In this document: one piece after another, positions 10,901-22,559 of the stretch | Position numbering within the stretch: position 1 is the first letter of the stretch | Layout: every line of letters starts with the position of its first letter | From: Chaenocephalus aceratus | Taxonomy: Eukaryota > Chordata > Actinopteri > Perciformes > Channichthyidae | Reading direction: 5' to 3' | DNA: 64,000 bases | Assembly (NCBI GenBank): GCA_023974075.1 | Contig: JAMFTG010000071.1 | Location: 186,001 to 250,000 of the forward strand | The notes under the pieces: generated by a model | Seen by the model: only the letters and a program-made list of their open reading frames with translations | Databases searched by the model: none | What the model was told of the DNA's origin: nothing | Made by a program: the position numbers and the translations under genes

Positions 10901-11312
10901 TTAGAGAATATTCTCCTGTTGTCTGTGTATAGAAGCATTTTAGTGTTTTCACATATGTCTGCCTGATACTTAGAGCAGGGCACAGGTCAAAGGTCCTGCC
11001 TTCCTGTTGGGGGAAGTGTGGCCAACTAGGCAGATGACTTTAAACAGACTTTCTTTGTCTCTGAAGATCCTTTATTTAATTATGATTAGAAAGGGCGCAA
11101 ACAGAGGCTCCTCCTGGATCCTTTGGAAGAATTGCCTGTGTTTTCTGTGTATTTCTCAGGGTTGACTCGGGATTTCTCAATGCACGTTGTGGAAATGCCT
11201 TGTTCTCACTCACGGCCGTGGCTCTCGATTAAACTCAGTGTTTTGATATAAAGTGGACTCCAGCCTCCATTTCTTCCATCAACATTGCTGAGCAGAAGTT
11301 TCTCTCACAGAT

Positions 11313-11330
11313 TGGCGTCACGGAACAGGA
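11313..11330 (+). promoter_or_regulatory. ERV primer-binding site, probably tRNA-Ser
   Basis: It starts three bases after the 5-prime LTR with TGGCGTCACGGAACAGGA. This is complementary to the 3-prime end I recall for vertebrate tRNA-Ser(CGA), apart from one extra G. The position and TGG start are seen directly; the tRNA identity is from memory. Confidence 0.7.
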
Positions 11331-12155
11331 CACCAAAAGATCTTCAGAGGCTGGTAAGTACAATTCTATTTTGAGATTGTCTTACCAGCGTTTGGGATCA
11401 ACGGTGTATCAAAATTACCTGAGAGAACTGAGCTGCTGCAATTTTTTTGGGTTTCTCTACTCATTTACATCTGGAGGCTAATCATAACCTCGGGAATTGG
11501 TGTCAAGAGGACGTTGTCCTGGCCAATTTCCCCGTGGTTGTTGCTGGGACATGTGTCTACGAGCAAGCACGGCCCATGTGAAAACTATGAGAATATTTGG
11601 GGCTAATAAATAACCTCGGAATATCAAATTTCATCGATTTCCTCTGTGTGTGATTCTAAATCACCAGGCAATTACACACAGCAAATATTCGGATAAACTT
11701 TTAAAAAGGAGCACCAGTAAAGTGGATTTTCTGAATTAGAAGCAATGTCGCAAGATTTGTATTTAAACAAATCGCCGAATTTAGGAGTTTTCAGAGGATA
11801 ATTAAAGCCTAAATCAACAGCATTTCTGCGGAGGTGCTGATTCTCCGCCCCCTGTGGAGAGCAGCATGCAGAGTGAGGAACATACGGCATTATGTCCGCG
11901 ACTATTACCATTTTTGAACTAAAGAAAGTGGTTAATGCGTGGTATGAGAATGTTATATGAATTGCTGAATTTAGCTGTGTTTGCTGAACACAACATTATG
12001 AGTAAAGAAGGCTCTCATAATTAAAATCCCCTCTGAAAGTCTCCCTAATTCGGATTAAAATAGGCTGGAAGAGTTTTTGTCAGGCTGAGTTGTTGAGAGT
12101 TTTTATGTTTGTTTGTCTAATTGCAGTGTTTGTTTTATTGTACTAACCGTTAAAC
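11331..12155 (+). other. ERV leader between primer-binding site and gag
   Basis: About 825 bases of noncoding leader, where a packaging signal and the env splice donor would be expected. No convincing motif was picked out by eye. Confidence 0.6.
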
Positions 12156-14159
12156 ATGGGTAATACTGTCTCCGCAAACGAGTCCGTTGGTAAGAGGGAG
12201 AATGATTCACGCACCAAGACACTTACAAAAAATCCTATTACAGACAGCCATTACACGCACATTTTTCCCCCTAATATGCCGTCAGGAATTGTCGGAAGAA
12301 GCTTGGATTGGAACAAAGTTATGCCGTTCACATCGTTACTTTGTGAGCACTCACAACAGAATAGTCAGAAAGGACAGATTCTGTTTGATTGGCCGTTAAC
12401 GGGCACTTTTGAAATGGCCGTGTTGTGGCAGGTATTCAAATTAATTGAACAGGAGGCGAATTGCTCCTGGGATGTAACGTACATGAAGGACTGCATTAAA
12501 GCTTGGATGACTATTGCAGAAAAAAGAGGTTACGATGAGCGGGAAAATGAAAAGTCAGTTGGCACCGAGCGAGGCTCCATTGAACTCAAAGTTTTGATTG
12601 ATCGAGTTTCTAAATGCGCAGCTAGTTGTCATTTGCTTAGCCTAGAGGCAGCTTTTGATGTTAAATCAGAGAACATGTCCAGAATTAAAGAAAGACACGG
12701 AAAGGACGTCGCAGCCATTGCGAAATCAGTCATGTACGATTGGCTGAAAAGACAAGGCAAATCTCCCAGCACAGCTCAGCTAATTTCCATTTTAACAGAC
12801 GCTGGGCTCCTGGAGGAAAAACAGGCTGTATCTCTCTGCATACAAATAATTCCCGCGATAGGACTCTCAAATTCCGGGGCAAGAAACTCTGATGATGATT
12901 TATTAATGTCAGCTGCAGCTATCATGAATACAAATAGGTTGAAATATCAGGAAGGACAGTATAGACAACGAGAAAGTGAGCAGCAAGAACACAGTGCAGC
13001 GGACAGTGGAGAGGAAACGCCAGATAGCAGCTCATTACACACGCCGGCCTCTGGCTCCGCAACGAAAATGTTACACACTCCAAACACGCCGTATGGCACC
13101 AGTTTTAAGGACTATGTCCCTCATATAATTATCACAAGACTGCAAACATCTCAGGATAATAATTCTGCTGAAGCTGTGACAGCACCGAAAATAATGATAG
13201 GAGCGATTCCAGTTTATAATCCTTGGACACCCGCTGAGGTGATGGATGTCACTAATCACGCTCCAAGTCCGACTAAAAGCCCAGATGAGTATCTGTGGTG
13301 GTTGACTAATGTCTGCTCAGTTTATAACTGTTTGGTTCATGATGTTAAACAGCTGATAATCCTAACATATAAGGCAGATTGGCCCACGTGTAGAGAGGAA
13401 TTCAAATTCCCTGCCTGTACGGCTGCGGGTGACTGGCCTCCGACACAGACGCGTGATATGTGGATCCAAACTGTAGCTGCTATTGCAATCAAAGCATGCG
13501 CCAAAACTCACACAGATTTTTCGCTGGTGACGGCTTGCGTACAGAACCAAACAGAAACAGTCCCAGAATTTCTCTAGCGTTTCATGATAGTGTGGGACAA
13601 TAATGCGGGCATTAAAAGAGAGGGCAATGATTTGTTCGCCATACAGACTTTGTTGCATAATTTAATCCCTGAAACAGCTCAGGCGTATATGATGACTACC
13701 CCAGATTGGAAAATTAAAACATGGAAATTAACCCTCGCAACAATACGTGCGTTACACAGAAATCAGATATTTCTGACCCCCAGAATTGCGCAAAAGTTGC
13801 CTCAAAATACACAGGCTTATCAGAGTGCGGATAACTCCCAGCAGTTTCAGGGACAAAACCGCACACAGCAGTATCAAAATCAGGGGACATCACAAAATTA
13901 CCAAGACAAGGGCAGACAGCAGCAGAATAAAAATCCCAGAAAGTTGACGCCGTGTCACGTCTGTGGCGCAACAGACCACTGGGCAGGACAATGCGGACGG
14001 CGCTGGGGAGCACAGCAGGATGCACAACCCTTGCCTGCTCTTCCCCAGCCCCCCCGCCAACACCCTGCATTACTTCCCCCCCCTCCCCTTAACAGTCAAT
14101 ATGACAGGCAGGCTCAACAGGGGCAAAACGGTCAGCAAAGTCAATTTAACAGAAGATAG
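12156..14159 (+). pseudogene. ERV gag with one premature stop
   Basis: Structural polyprotein of the retrovirus, about 667 codons. It starts MGN, so glycine 2 could be myristoylated as in many Gag matrix domains. A capsid-like region follows. An in-frame TAG at 13575-13577 falls in a stretch resembling the EFL-RF part of gammaretroviral capsid; the frame continues open beyond it. Near the C-terminus there is one CCHC zinc knuckle (C-X2-C-X4-H-X4-C, 13953-13994), followed by a Gln/Asn/Pro-rich tail. The terminal TAG at 14157 separates it from pol in the same frame. With the internal stop, only a truncated product lacking nucleocapsid would be made. It starts 12,156 bp into the window, after an 825-base leader. 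Confidence 0.88.
14157..14159 (+). promoter_or_regulatory. gag/pol UAG, candidate read-through stop
   Basis: Gag and the protease frame are in the same phase, and no other stop lies between 13,578 and 15,078. A single UAG followed by AGG separates them. Gammaretroviruses and some fish retroviruses make Gag-Pol by suppression of such a UAG. I did not identify the downstream pseudoknot that normally supports it. Confidence 0.7.
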
Positions 14160-15019
14160 AGGTGCCATGATGAAGAAATAGGGTCAAATTCACAGCATTT
14201 CCCCATTCAAGCAGCAACAATTCGCCTTTCCAATAACCCGCGTGAAGATCCGATTATGCCCGTTGATTTCAGTGGTAAAGCGGTAGACATTTTGATTGAC
14301 AGCGGAGCAACATTATCAGCAGTGCGCACGAAGGAAAAAGTGTGTGAAGCAACCAATAATCTTGTCACAACAATGAGAGTTTCTGGCATTCCTATGTCGG
14401 AGCCCGTTTCAGAGAAAACTAGTATTTCAATTGAAGGATCACATGTCCAACACTCTTTCATTATTTCAGATGGAAGTCCTATTAATCTAATGGGCAGAGA
14501 TTTGCTTTGTAAATTACAAGCAACAATACATTGCACTCCAGACGGATTGTTTTTGACTATTCCTGACAGCAAAGTCTATCAAGCTGTCCAATTCATTCAA
14601 TCATCTCAGGACAACCTTTATTGTTGGTCATTTCCAGATTTCAACATGATTTCTGTTTTCTCAACAACAGGAATTCAGAAAATTGCTAGCATTTCCCCTG
14701 TGTGTGCTTCTTTAATGTCCCTTATGCGGCCTGTATTGAATTGTCACTGCACAGCTGCTTTTAACCCATCAGATGACTATGCGCTATCAGTAAGAGTTTT
14801 TTGCAACAGCTCAGATCAGTTGGAATGTGAACAATTTCTATTTTTAGGACCCCAGGGGTGCGCATTGCCCCTGAGGCTCAAAACCGCACAACAGGCTCTT
14901 TATGCTGCAGACACGATTCCTCACCTCGCAATAGCGGTCACTTCAGGAAGTGACCCTGAAGAAGTGGGGGTCATGGCAGCCCACTGCCATGCTCTGCTGA
15001 GGGCTACAAAGGCTTCTCA

Positions 15020-15068
<49 letters not shown>

Positions 15069-18000
15069 CGATCTAATTAACCTCGGAGAACAACATTACA
15101 TGCTGTGTCTCTCTGAGCAACTTTCTCTCCCTCAAAGCACATTTCTTCATTTACAGCCACCTGCACTCACACAATATGGACCCCCTTCAGATTTTTCTGA
15201 GGTTCCTGCCACATTATGGGCTAAACACAAAAATCATGTGGGGTTTGTTTGTTCAGCCCCTCCACACAGAGTCACACTTAAAGCCAATGCCAGATTGCCA
15301 GCTATCAGACAGTACAATTTACCCCATAGAGCCATTTTGGGAATTGAAGGAGTCATCCAATCTCTGCTCGATCAGGGCGTGTTAAGATATACAAGTAGTC
15401 CATGTAACACGCCCATCTTGCCCATACCCAAGCACAATCGCCCTGATGAGTGGCGTTTTGTCCAAGATTTGCAAGCTATTAACGCTATTGTCATTCCGAC
15501 AGCTCCTATAGTGCCTGACACTAATTCAATTATTGCATCATTACCGTCAGATTCGAAATGTTACACAGTAATCGATTTGTGTTCAGCATTTTTCTCTGTT
15601 CCTCTGCATCCAGACAGCCAGTATCTGTTTGCATTTAATTTTAAAAGTAAATAAATCACATACACGCGCCTCCCACAGGGGTACGTCGAGTCGCCTACTG
15701 TGTACGCAGCAGCGGTTAAGAGAGATCTGGACACTTTGGTCCTTACAGGAGGTAGTACCTTGCTTCAGTACGCAGATGACCTGTTGTTAGCTTCTCCCAA
15801 CATGGACGCATGTTGCATCGACTCCATTCTGATCATGAAAAGACTTTCTGAATGCAGACACAGAGCATCCCTGGCTAAGGTGCAGTACTGCCAGACTGAG
15901 GTCACATACCTGGGTCACATTCTGAGGGATGGACACCGACACTCGCCAGCAAGGATTTGCCTTTTGAACAAAGTGGCACCACCCCGCACAAAGAAAGACA
16001 TGCTGTCTTTTTTGGGCATGGCTAACTATTGCAGACACTGGATATACGAGTACGCTGCTATGGACTCTCGTCCTGCGTGCTGCCACTCTGCAGGTTGCTC
16101 CTAACATTGTTCAATGGTCTGAGGACATGCACACAGCTTTTCAGGACTTAAAGCAAGCCCTGACATCAGCTTCTGCCCTGGGGCTCCCTGATTACCATCA
16201 GCCGTTTCACCTGCGCGTCCATGAGAAGGGCGGCTTTGCGACGGGCATCTTGGTGCAGAAGCATGGCTCTAATTTCCGGCCTGTTGCATACTACTCATCT
16301 CGACTCTCCCCTGTGGTACTTGGTATGTCTTCATGTCTGCGAGCAGTAGCCGCAGTTGCAATTGTTATTAAACAATCCTCTCCCATTGTACTGGCCAGTG
16401 ACTGTGTAGTACATGTCCCACATGCAGTTTTGCATATTCTGAACACCTCTGCTACTCAGCATATGACAGCAGCAAGGCGCTCTGGTTATGAAGCAATAAT
16501 TATTTCAAGCCCACACATCACACTTAAACGCTCTCCCCCTCTAAACCCAGTTACGCTGGTACCAATTCCAGATTTTGAAATCACACATGACTGTGTCACA
16601 ACGATTGACATGTCTTCTTCCCCCAGAACTGATATGTTGCAAACTCCTATCCCTAATTCAGATATGATTCTATACACAGACGGGTCTGCGAGCAGGCCGT
16701 CTGACACAGTACACTTAGCAGGCTATGCTGTTGTAAATGACTGGGAAGTTTTAGAAAGCCGGGCCTTGCCAAATGGCACGTCGGCTCAGGCTGCAGAGTT
16801 GTATGCTCTGCTGAGGGCGTGTATTTTGGCTAAAGATAGAGTTGCAACCATTTTCACAGACTCCAGGTATGCATTTGGTGTGTGCCATGATTTTGGTGTC
16901 TTGTGGAAAATGCGCGGTTTCTTAACATCGGCCGGTAAGCCTATTCAACATCATGCATTAGTAGCACAGCTATTAGACGCTATCATGCTCCCTACACAGC
17001 TAGCAGTGGTTAAGTGCGCTGCTCACACAAATTCTGATGATCCTATTTCGCGTGGAAATGCGTTAGCCGACACCGCGGCTAAACAAGCAGCAGTTTCCTC
17101 CTCTTCTATGGTGCTCCAATGCCCCTTGACACAACCCGCAGAACCCATTTCTTTGCCTTCCTTTAATGATGTCGCGGACATGCAAGCCCGCGCTGATGTT
17201 AGGGAGAAAGATTTATGGCTAAGACGAGGTTGTACACTTGACGCTGAGTCCAGCTTGTGGCTCCACCCAGACGGACGGATGGTCTGTCCACGTTCGTTCC
17301 TCCATGTTTTGGCACATGTTGCACATGGCAAATCACATGTAGGAAAAGGAGGGATGAATGGGATTATAAAGTCCCAATGGTTTGCTCCAGGCATTACACT
17401 AGCTACACAGACCCTGGTATACAGATGCATGATATGCCAGCAGACAAGACGAAGAAGGGTTCAAATTCAGCATGAACACTTACCGCCCCCCTCGGGGCCC
17501 TTTGTAAATATGCAAATTGACTTTTCACATATGCCACCATGCCAAGGATTCAAATATCTTTTGGTAATAGTGTGCCAGTTCTCCAAATGGGTAGAGGCCT
17601 ATCCTACCAGAAAAGAAGACGCTAGAACAGTTGTAAAGTGTCTTCTCAAAGATGTTATTCCTAGATTTGGTGTGCCCACAGGAATTAACAGTGACAGAGG
17701 TCCAGCATTCATTTATAAGATAACCCAGAGTCTAGCTACAGTGTTAGGGTTCAAATGGCAATTGCATGTTCCCTATCACCCACAGAGCTCAGGCCAGGTT
17801 GAGAGAATGAACTTGACTATAAAGGAGAAACTCACTAAAACAATGTTGACCACAGGACTAAAATGGGTAGACGCGCTGCCGCTAGTTCTGTGCTCCATCA
17901 GAAGTTCACCAAATGCAACGACAGGGCTTAGCCCACACGAGGTATTGATGGGAAGGGTAATGTTCGCAGGATCTAGCCCCCCAGTAACACCCCACAAACT

Positions 18001-18304
18001 CACTCTTTTGTGGACAGAGGATTACATGACTAACTATGTCAAATATCTAACTGACATGTTGAGAAAGTTTCACAGGCAGGTGGCTGACAGGCTCCCCCAG
18101 CCAGGAGAGGAGCCCACCCACCCCTTTCAGATTGGTGATAATATACTAATCAAATCTCTTGAAAAAGATGCTCTGTCTCTCAGGTGGAAAGGTCCTTTCC
18201 AGGTGTTAATAGTGACCAGAACAGCACTGAGGGTACAAGGGAGACCGGAGTGGATTCACGCTACAAGATGTCGTCTCTCCCCTCTACCGGATGCTGGCGT
18301 GTGA
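14160..18304 (+). pseudogene. ERV pro-pol: protease, RT, RNase H, integrase
   Basis: Domains in order: aspartic protease with DSGA (14298-14309), reverse transcriptase with LPQG and YADD (15769-15780), RNase H with TDGS, an AAE-Y glutamate and TDSRYAF (about 16,680-16,870), and integrase with a CX2C zinc part (about 17,430), the D-D-E residues (about 17,520, 17,694 and 17,800) and a C-terminal domain resembling the gammaretroviral GPF-type tail. Three breaks are visible: a (CA)n expansion at 15022-15067 that shifts the frame, an in-frame TAA at 15652-15654 just before the LPQG region, and a second frameshift at about 16,065. It cannot make active enzyme as it stands. Its 3-prime end overlaps env by 37 bases. 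Confidence 0.9.
15022..15067 (+). repeat. (CA)23 microsatellite inside ERV pol
   Basis: An uninterrupted dinucleotide run between the protease and reverse-transcriptase parts. The frame is phase 0 before it and phase 1 after it, so its present length is out of register. Confidence 0.97.
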
Positions 18305-20547
18305 AGGCAGTCATCATCATCGTCATAATGGGTCTTCTGTACCTGGCCAAGGTCACCCTGCTAGATGGAGCTGTGGAAATCCCAACGACAGGTGGCGAGG
18401 GATCTCGCCCGTCTGAGGAAGAAAATAAGGTGCTCTTATCTACGAGCGCAGACGACTTGACCACTCAGGGCCCAGACCCTGAGGGCAAAACGACACCAAC
18501 GGGCAAATCAGTGCCTAGCGACAAGGACAGGTTGTATCCAATCACCACACAGACATTCAGTATGGTGCGAGAGACACAACGAGAAAGAAAAGGAGGAAGA
18601 ATCAGGAGGATTGTCTCCCTCCCTGATCACAAATCAGAAACTGTTTCTTTTAACTGTCCAGCTTCAATATGTGATTCATCTAACTGTATTATTGTATCTT
18701 ATGTGTCCTTAGTTTACTCAACGTGGGAGATATATCCAATGGACCGGTACCGTACGGACGGAGTGGCGTCGGAGGGGGTGAGAATGGCACTCGACACCAT
18801 TGAAGACATGCCCCCAGAACTGTGGTGTAGCACTAGAGAACAGTTTAAGACAATGATAAGGGATAAGGTAACATGTAGAGTGAGGAAACCAGATTACCAG
18901 GTTCCCAATCCAGGTGCTACTGTATGCAAACTGTCTGGACCAGATAGAAAAACAAATGTTCTATCCACTCCACTTAAACACTCAGGAGGTGATGTAGATT
19001 TTTCAAAAAAGGCCTTAATCACTCCTTTTAAACGAACTAAAACTAATTCTGCAGTAAGTTTAATGTTAGACTACGCACATGAACATAATATTAGCAACTG
19101 TTGGCTGTGCCAAAATATGCCAGAATCCATGCATTCTCCTATGTTTAGCCCAATTCCTTTTGCAAAAGTGGATTATAAATTAATCAGTTGGAACGACATT
19201 TACTCTAGGATTAGCGATGAGGCTGAGGACTGCTATACTCCTTCATACCCAACAGACTCTGATAAACCGTTACAGTACAAGGGTCTGGTCTCTCTCATTG
19301 TTGAGACAGTAAATACAAATTATCTGCCTGACGGTTTCAAACGATTGATGTTTTTAAAACTAATATATGTGAAGAAATACATTAACCTAGCTTTTGAATA
19401 CAGATTCCAGTTAGCTCTGGTACAAACTAATTGTTCGGTTAATTCCACAAGTCCAACATGCACAAAACAACCACACATGGTATCTTTGCTGGTTGAAGCT
19501 TTGGTAACAGTTGTGCCCTGGTTTGGCTCCAGAATAGTGAACTCCGTTGAGGTTAAAATACATGACTGTACGCAACCAATACCCCTAGGCAATCCCCCTA
19601 CACGGGACTGTTCAATATATGTTCCCCCAATTATAGTACACGAATGGAAGAATGTGTCCATCTGTCTCCAGAATGAAGCAGGATCTCACACCTCTCCGGA
19701 TGTGGGACACAGCGACTGTAATACCATAGTGAGGGTAAAATTAGCCAGAATTCCCCTCCCACAGAGAGTTGACTTAGTTTGTGGCGACCGGGCTTATGGC
19801 TGCGTACCATATGACGTTTTTTATGGCACCTGTTATCTAGCCTACCTAATTCCTTTAATCCGTAAAGTAGAGGCAAATGAGATTGCAGCCATACTTCCCT
19901 CTCTACACAGGAACAGCAGGTCCATTACAAAAGGACAACAGGTAGCGAGCCTATTTTTGCCCTGGTACGGCATTTATGTTAGTCAGCAGGAGATCATGGC
20001 ATTATCCAAAGTAGTGGAACATCATCTAAATGTATCAAATATCGCGATATTAGCGGAACATAAAGAATTGCAGGAAGTTAGGACGGTAGCACTACAGAAT
20101 CGCATGGCGCTGGACCTCCTCTTAGCTGCCCAGGGGGGCGCATGTAAAGTAATTGGTGCGGAGTGCTGTTCCTTTGTCTCTGACGCTACACCTGAAGTTA
20201 TGGATATGGTTCATGACACGGCTAATGGGATAAAATAATTGCATGAAACTCATGGGTTTACATTTGGGGATTTAAGTGGAACCCTTGGATCCTGGGGAGC
20301 GGGGTTGGTTAAATGTGTTGTTACTGTTGCAGTGTTTATCTTGGTTGTGCTAATCCTAGTGACCTGTTTGATCACTATAGTTAAATTAGCCATACACAGG
20401 GTTGCCAAGACTACCCTCCAGGCCCCACAGAGGCTAGTGGGGTACTCTACTGTAGATGACACAATGTTGATGTACGACGCCGAGCTTCCAGACCCATGGG
20501 TCTCCATGGCAGTTCCTGTACCTTGGGTACCGCCTTTCAGCGATTGA
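18268..20547 (+). pseudogene. ERV env with a stop before the membrane anchor
   Basis: Envelope glycoprotein, about 759 codons if the stop is ignored. The first in-frame ATG is at 18268, inside the end of pol, the usual arrangement for a spliced env. A hydrophobic segment lies near residues 14-30 (signal or leader). Two basic RXXR-type cleavage candidates are seen, RIRR at 18598-18609 and RNSR at 19909-19920; the latter better suits a surface/transmembrane boundary. A CX6CC motif starts at 20143, as in gamma-type transmembrane subunits. An in-frame TAA at 20236-20238 comes before the membrane-spanning helix (about 20,300-20,390) and cytoplasmic tail, which remain open to 20547. As it stands the product would lack its anchor. 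Confidence 0.88.
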
Positions 20548-21308
20548 TACATTGATTAAAGTTGACACTCAGAATAAAGAATAAATGTTTTTGACTTTTC
20601 CTTCCTCAGGTTGTTTAGAATAAATGGTTTTTTTTGACTTTTCCTTCCTCAGGTTGTTTACAATAAAAGGTCTGACTTCTCCTTTTCAGATTTTTGAACA
20701 AATGTATTTGAATAAGATGTATGTAGTAAAGTGCCTTACTCTTGAATAAGTGTGTGGAAGTAAACGTAAAGTAATGTTAAAGATTGAGGACACTGTACCT
20801 TTACAGATTACAGATTGATCGATTCATCACTGTGAATTTATACCTTAACTTTGAATTTTAACTGAATCCCTAATGATTCTGATTTATACCTCAATTGGAT
20901 TTCTTATAATCCTACATTCTAATTGTGTTTTAATAAGTAATTGCCTTGAAGTAAATCTTTAAAGATGTAAGCTGAATTTAAATTTGTGTTTGATGAATGA
21001 GATTAACTGAGTGATAAATGATAAAAGATCTTGTTTTTGAAACATATATTTGACTATTATACTTTTGTATTGCATGTGTTATTATTGTGCCTTTTTGACA
21101 AAAGAAATCAAACACTGAAGAAAGATGATTTTTCTATTATGGTTGTCTGTATCAACCATTGTGATTGACTGTTTCAATCTTATTCTGCTTTTGATGTAAT
21201 TAATGTAATGAGAAATCCACACAACTCTGAGGACGTTTTATTTGATTTAAGTAGTGACTGAAATATTCTTAGACTAATGTTAATTGGTTATCAATAAAAG
21301 CGTGGATC
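20548..21308 (+). other. ERV region between env and the 3-prime LTR
   Basis: AT-rich and without open frames of note. Two to three imperfect copies of a roughly 55-bp unit (AATAAATG then GACTTTTCCTTCCTCAGG) lie at 20,576-20,690. No strong polypurine tract is evident directly before 21,309. Confidence 0.7.
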
Positions 21309-21719
21309 TGTTAGAGAATATTCTCCTGTTGTCTGTGTATAGAAGCATTTTATTGTTTTCACATGTGTCTGCCTGATACTTAGAGCAGGGCACAGGTCAA
21401 AGGTCCTGCCTTCCTGTTGGGGGAAGTGTGGCCAACTAGGCAGATGACTTTAAACAGACTTTCTTTGTCTCTGAAGATCCTTTATTTAATTATGATTGGA
21501 AAGGGCGCAAACAGAGGCTCCTCCTGGATCCTCTGGTAGAATTGCCTGTGTTTTCTGTGTATTTCTCAGGGTTGACTCGGGATTTCTCAATGCACGTTGT
21601 GGAAATGCCTTGTTCTCACTCACGGCCGTGGCTCTCGATTAAACTCAGTGCTTTGATATAAAGCAGACTCCAGCCTCCATTCCTTCCATCAACATTACTG
21701 AGCAGAAGTTTCTCTCACA
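21309..21719 (+). repeat. 3-prime LTR of the ERV
   Basis: 411 bp, from TGTTAGAG to TCTCACA. It is the uninterrupted counterpart of the 5-prime LTR, with about 10 substitutions between them. It starts with a short palindrome AGAATATTCT and is followed by the AATCT duplication. Confidence 0.95.
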
Positions 21720-21724
21720 AATCT

Positions 21725-22554
21725 GACATATACTGAACTTGTCTCCACCTGCGGCGAGCGTAAATGTCTTCCTTTTGAAACAGTCCTGGTGGCAGGGATG
21801 GTCTTGTCTTAAGGAGCAAAAGATGATTCGGTGTCAGTGCTTCTAGGTAGTTTAGATCTGTAGAAGCTCTGGTGATTGGACGGCTATTGAGAATAGCTTC
21901 TGCTTCACATAAGACTGTGTTAAGTCCCTCTTCGTCGAGACTTTGTACATTCAGAGTGGAGTTGAGAACCTTTCGTACTGATCTGATTAATCTTTCCCAA
22001 ACACCTCCATGATGTGAGCCAGCTGGGGGATGGAAGATCCAAAAAATTCCTTTCTGGAGAAGTATATTGTGGATCTGACCTTGATTCCAACTTTCAATTG
22101 CTTCAACTCGCGTTCGGATCCTACGAAATTAGTGCCATTGTCAGATCTGAGTTCTTTGACTTGACCACGTCTAGCTATAAAGCGCCGTAGCGCATTGATG
22201 AATGAATCAGTGTCAAGAGATGATGCCATTTCAAGGTGAATTGCTCTTATTGCTAAGCATGTGAAAATTACGCCATAACGTTTCACAATGCTCCTTCCAC
22301 ACTTCACTCCAAAGGGTCTGAAATAATCAACTCCAACATATGTGAATGGAGGTTCATCAGGAGAGACTCTATCCAGGGGCAAATCCGCCATCTGTTGTTG
22401 TCCAGGAGTAGCATGTATACGCCGGCAGACTACGCATTTCGACAACGTTCTTCTTATTGCCACGGTAGCTCCAGGAATCCAATTTTGTTGGCGTAGTCGG
22501 GATAACATATGGTTGCGATCACCATGACCCACTTCTTCATGAACATTTCGCAGA
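21725..22554 (-). pseudogene. Pao integrase core
   Basis: Minus-strand integrase of the BEL/Pao element. The zinc-binding part has CVVCRRIHA, and the catalytic core has VGVDYF and RSDNGTNF (first and second acidic residues). A frameshift near 22,035 precedes the third acidic region; the following sequence continues openly in another phase and contains the PNHLLL motif typical of Pao integrases. The right edge at 22,554 is the point where a solo LTR entered, and the left edge at 21,725 is where the ERV entered. Confidence 0.85.
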
Positions 22555-22559
22555 ATAAG

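Larger units (their letters stand above)
10275..11309 (+). repeat. 5-prime LTR of the ERV, with a MITE inside
   Basis: Starts TGTTA (10275-10279), is interrupted by a 621-bp MITE, and resumes with the second TTA at 10901. It ends TCTCACA at 11309. Without the MITE and its 3-bp duplication it is 411 bp, exactly the length of the 3-prime LTR. A TATA-like GATATAAAG and an ATTAAA lie near 11,230-11,255. Confidence 0.93.
10275..21719 (+). mobile_element. class I (gamma/epsilon-like) endogenous retrovirus, near full length
   Basis: A plus-strand provirus with two LTRs, primer-binding site, gag, pro-pol and env. It is flanked by 5-bp target duplications AATCT (10270-10274 and 21720-21724) inside the Pao integrase region. 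The LTRs are 411 bp each once the MITE is discounted. I count 10 differences between them (about 2.4 percent), so the insertion is moderately old. Gag and pol share one frame separated by a single UAG, and the env transmembrane part has a CX6CC motif; both are features of gamma/epsilon-type viruses. Coding regions contain three unexpected stops and two frameshifts, so it is defective. Confidence 0.92.

Noticed and set aside
18184..18267. Env start at 18,184
   Set aside because: The codon there is GTG; the first ATG in frame is at 18,268.
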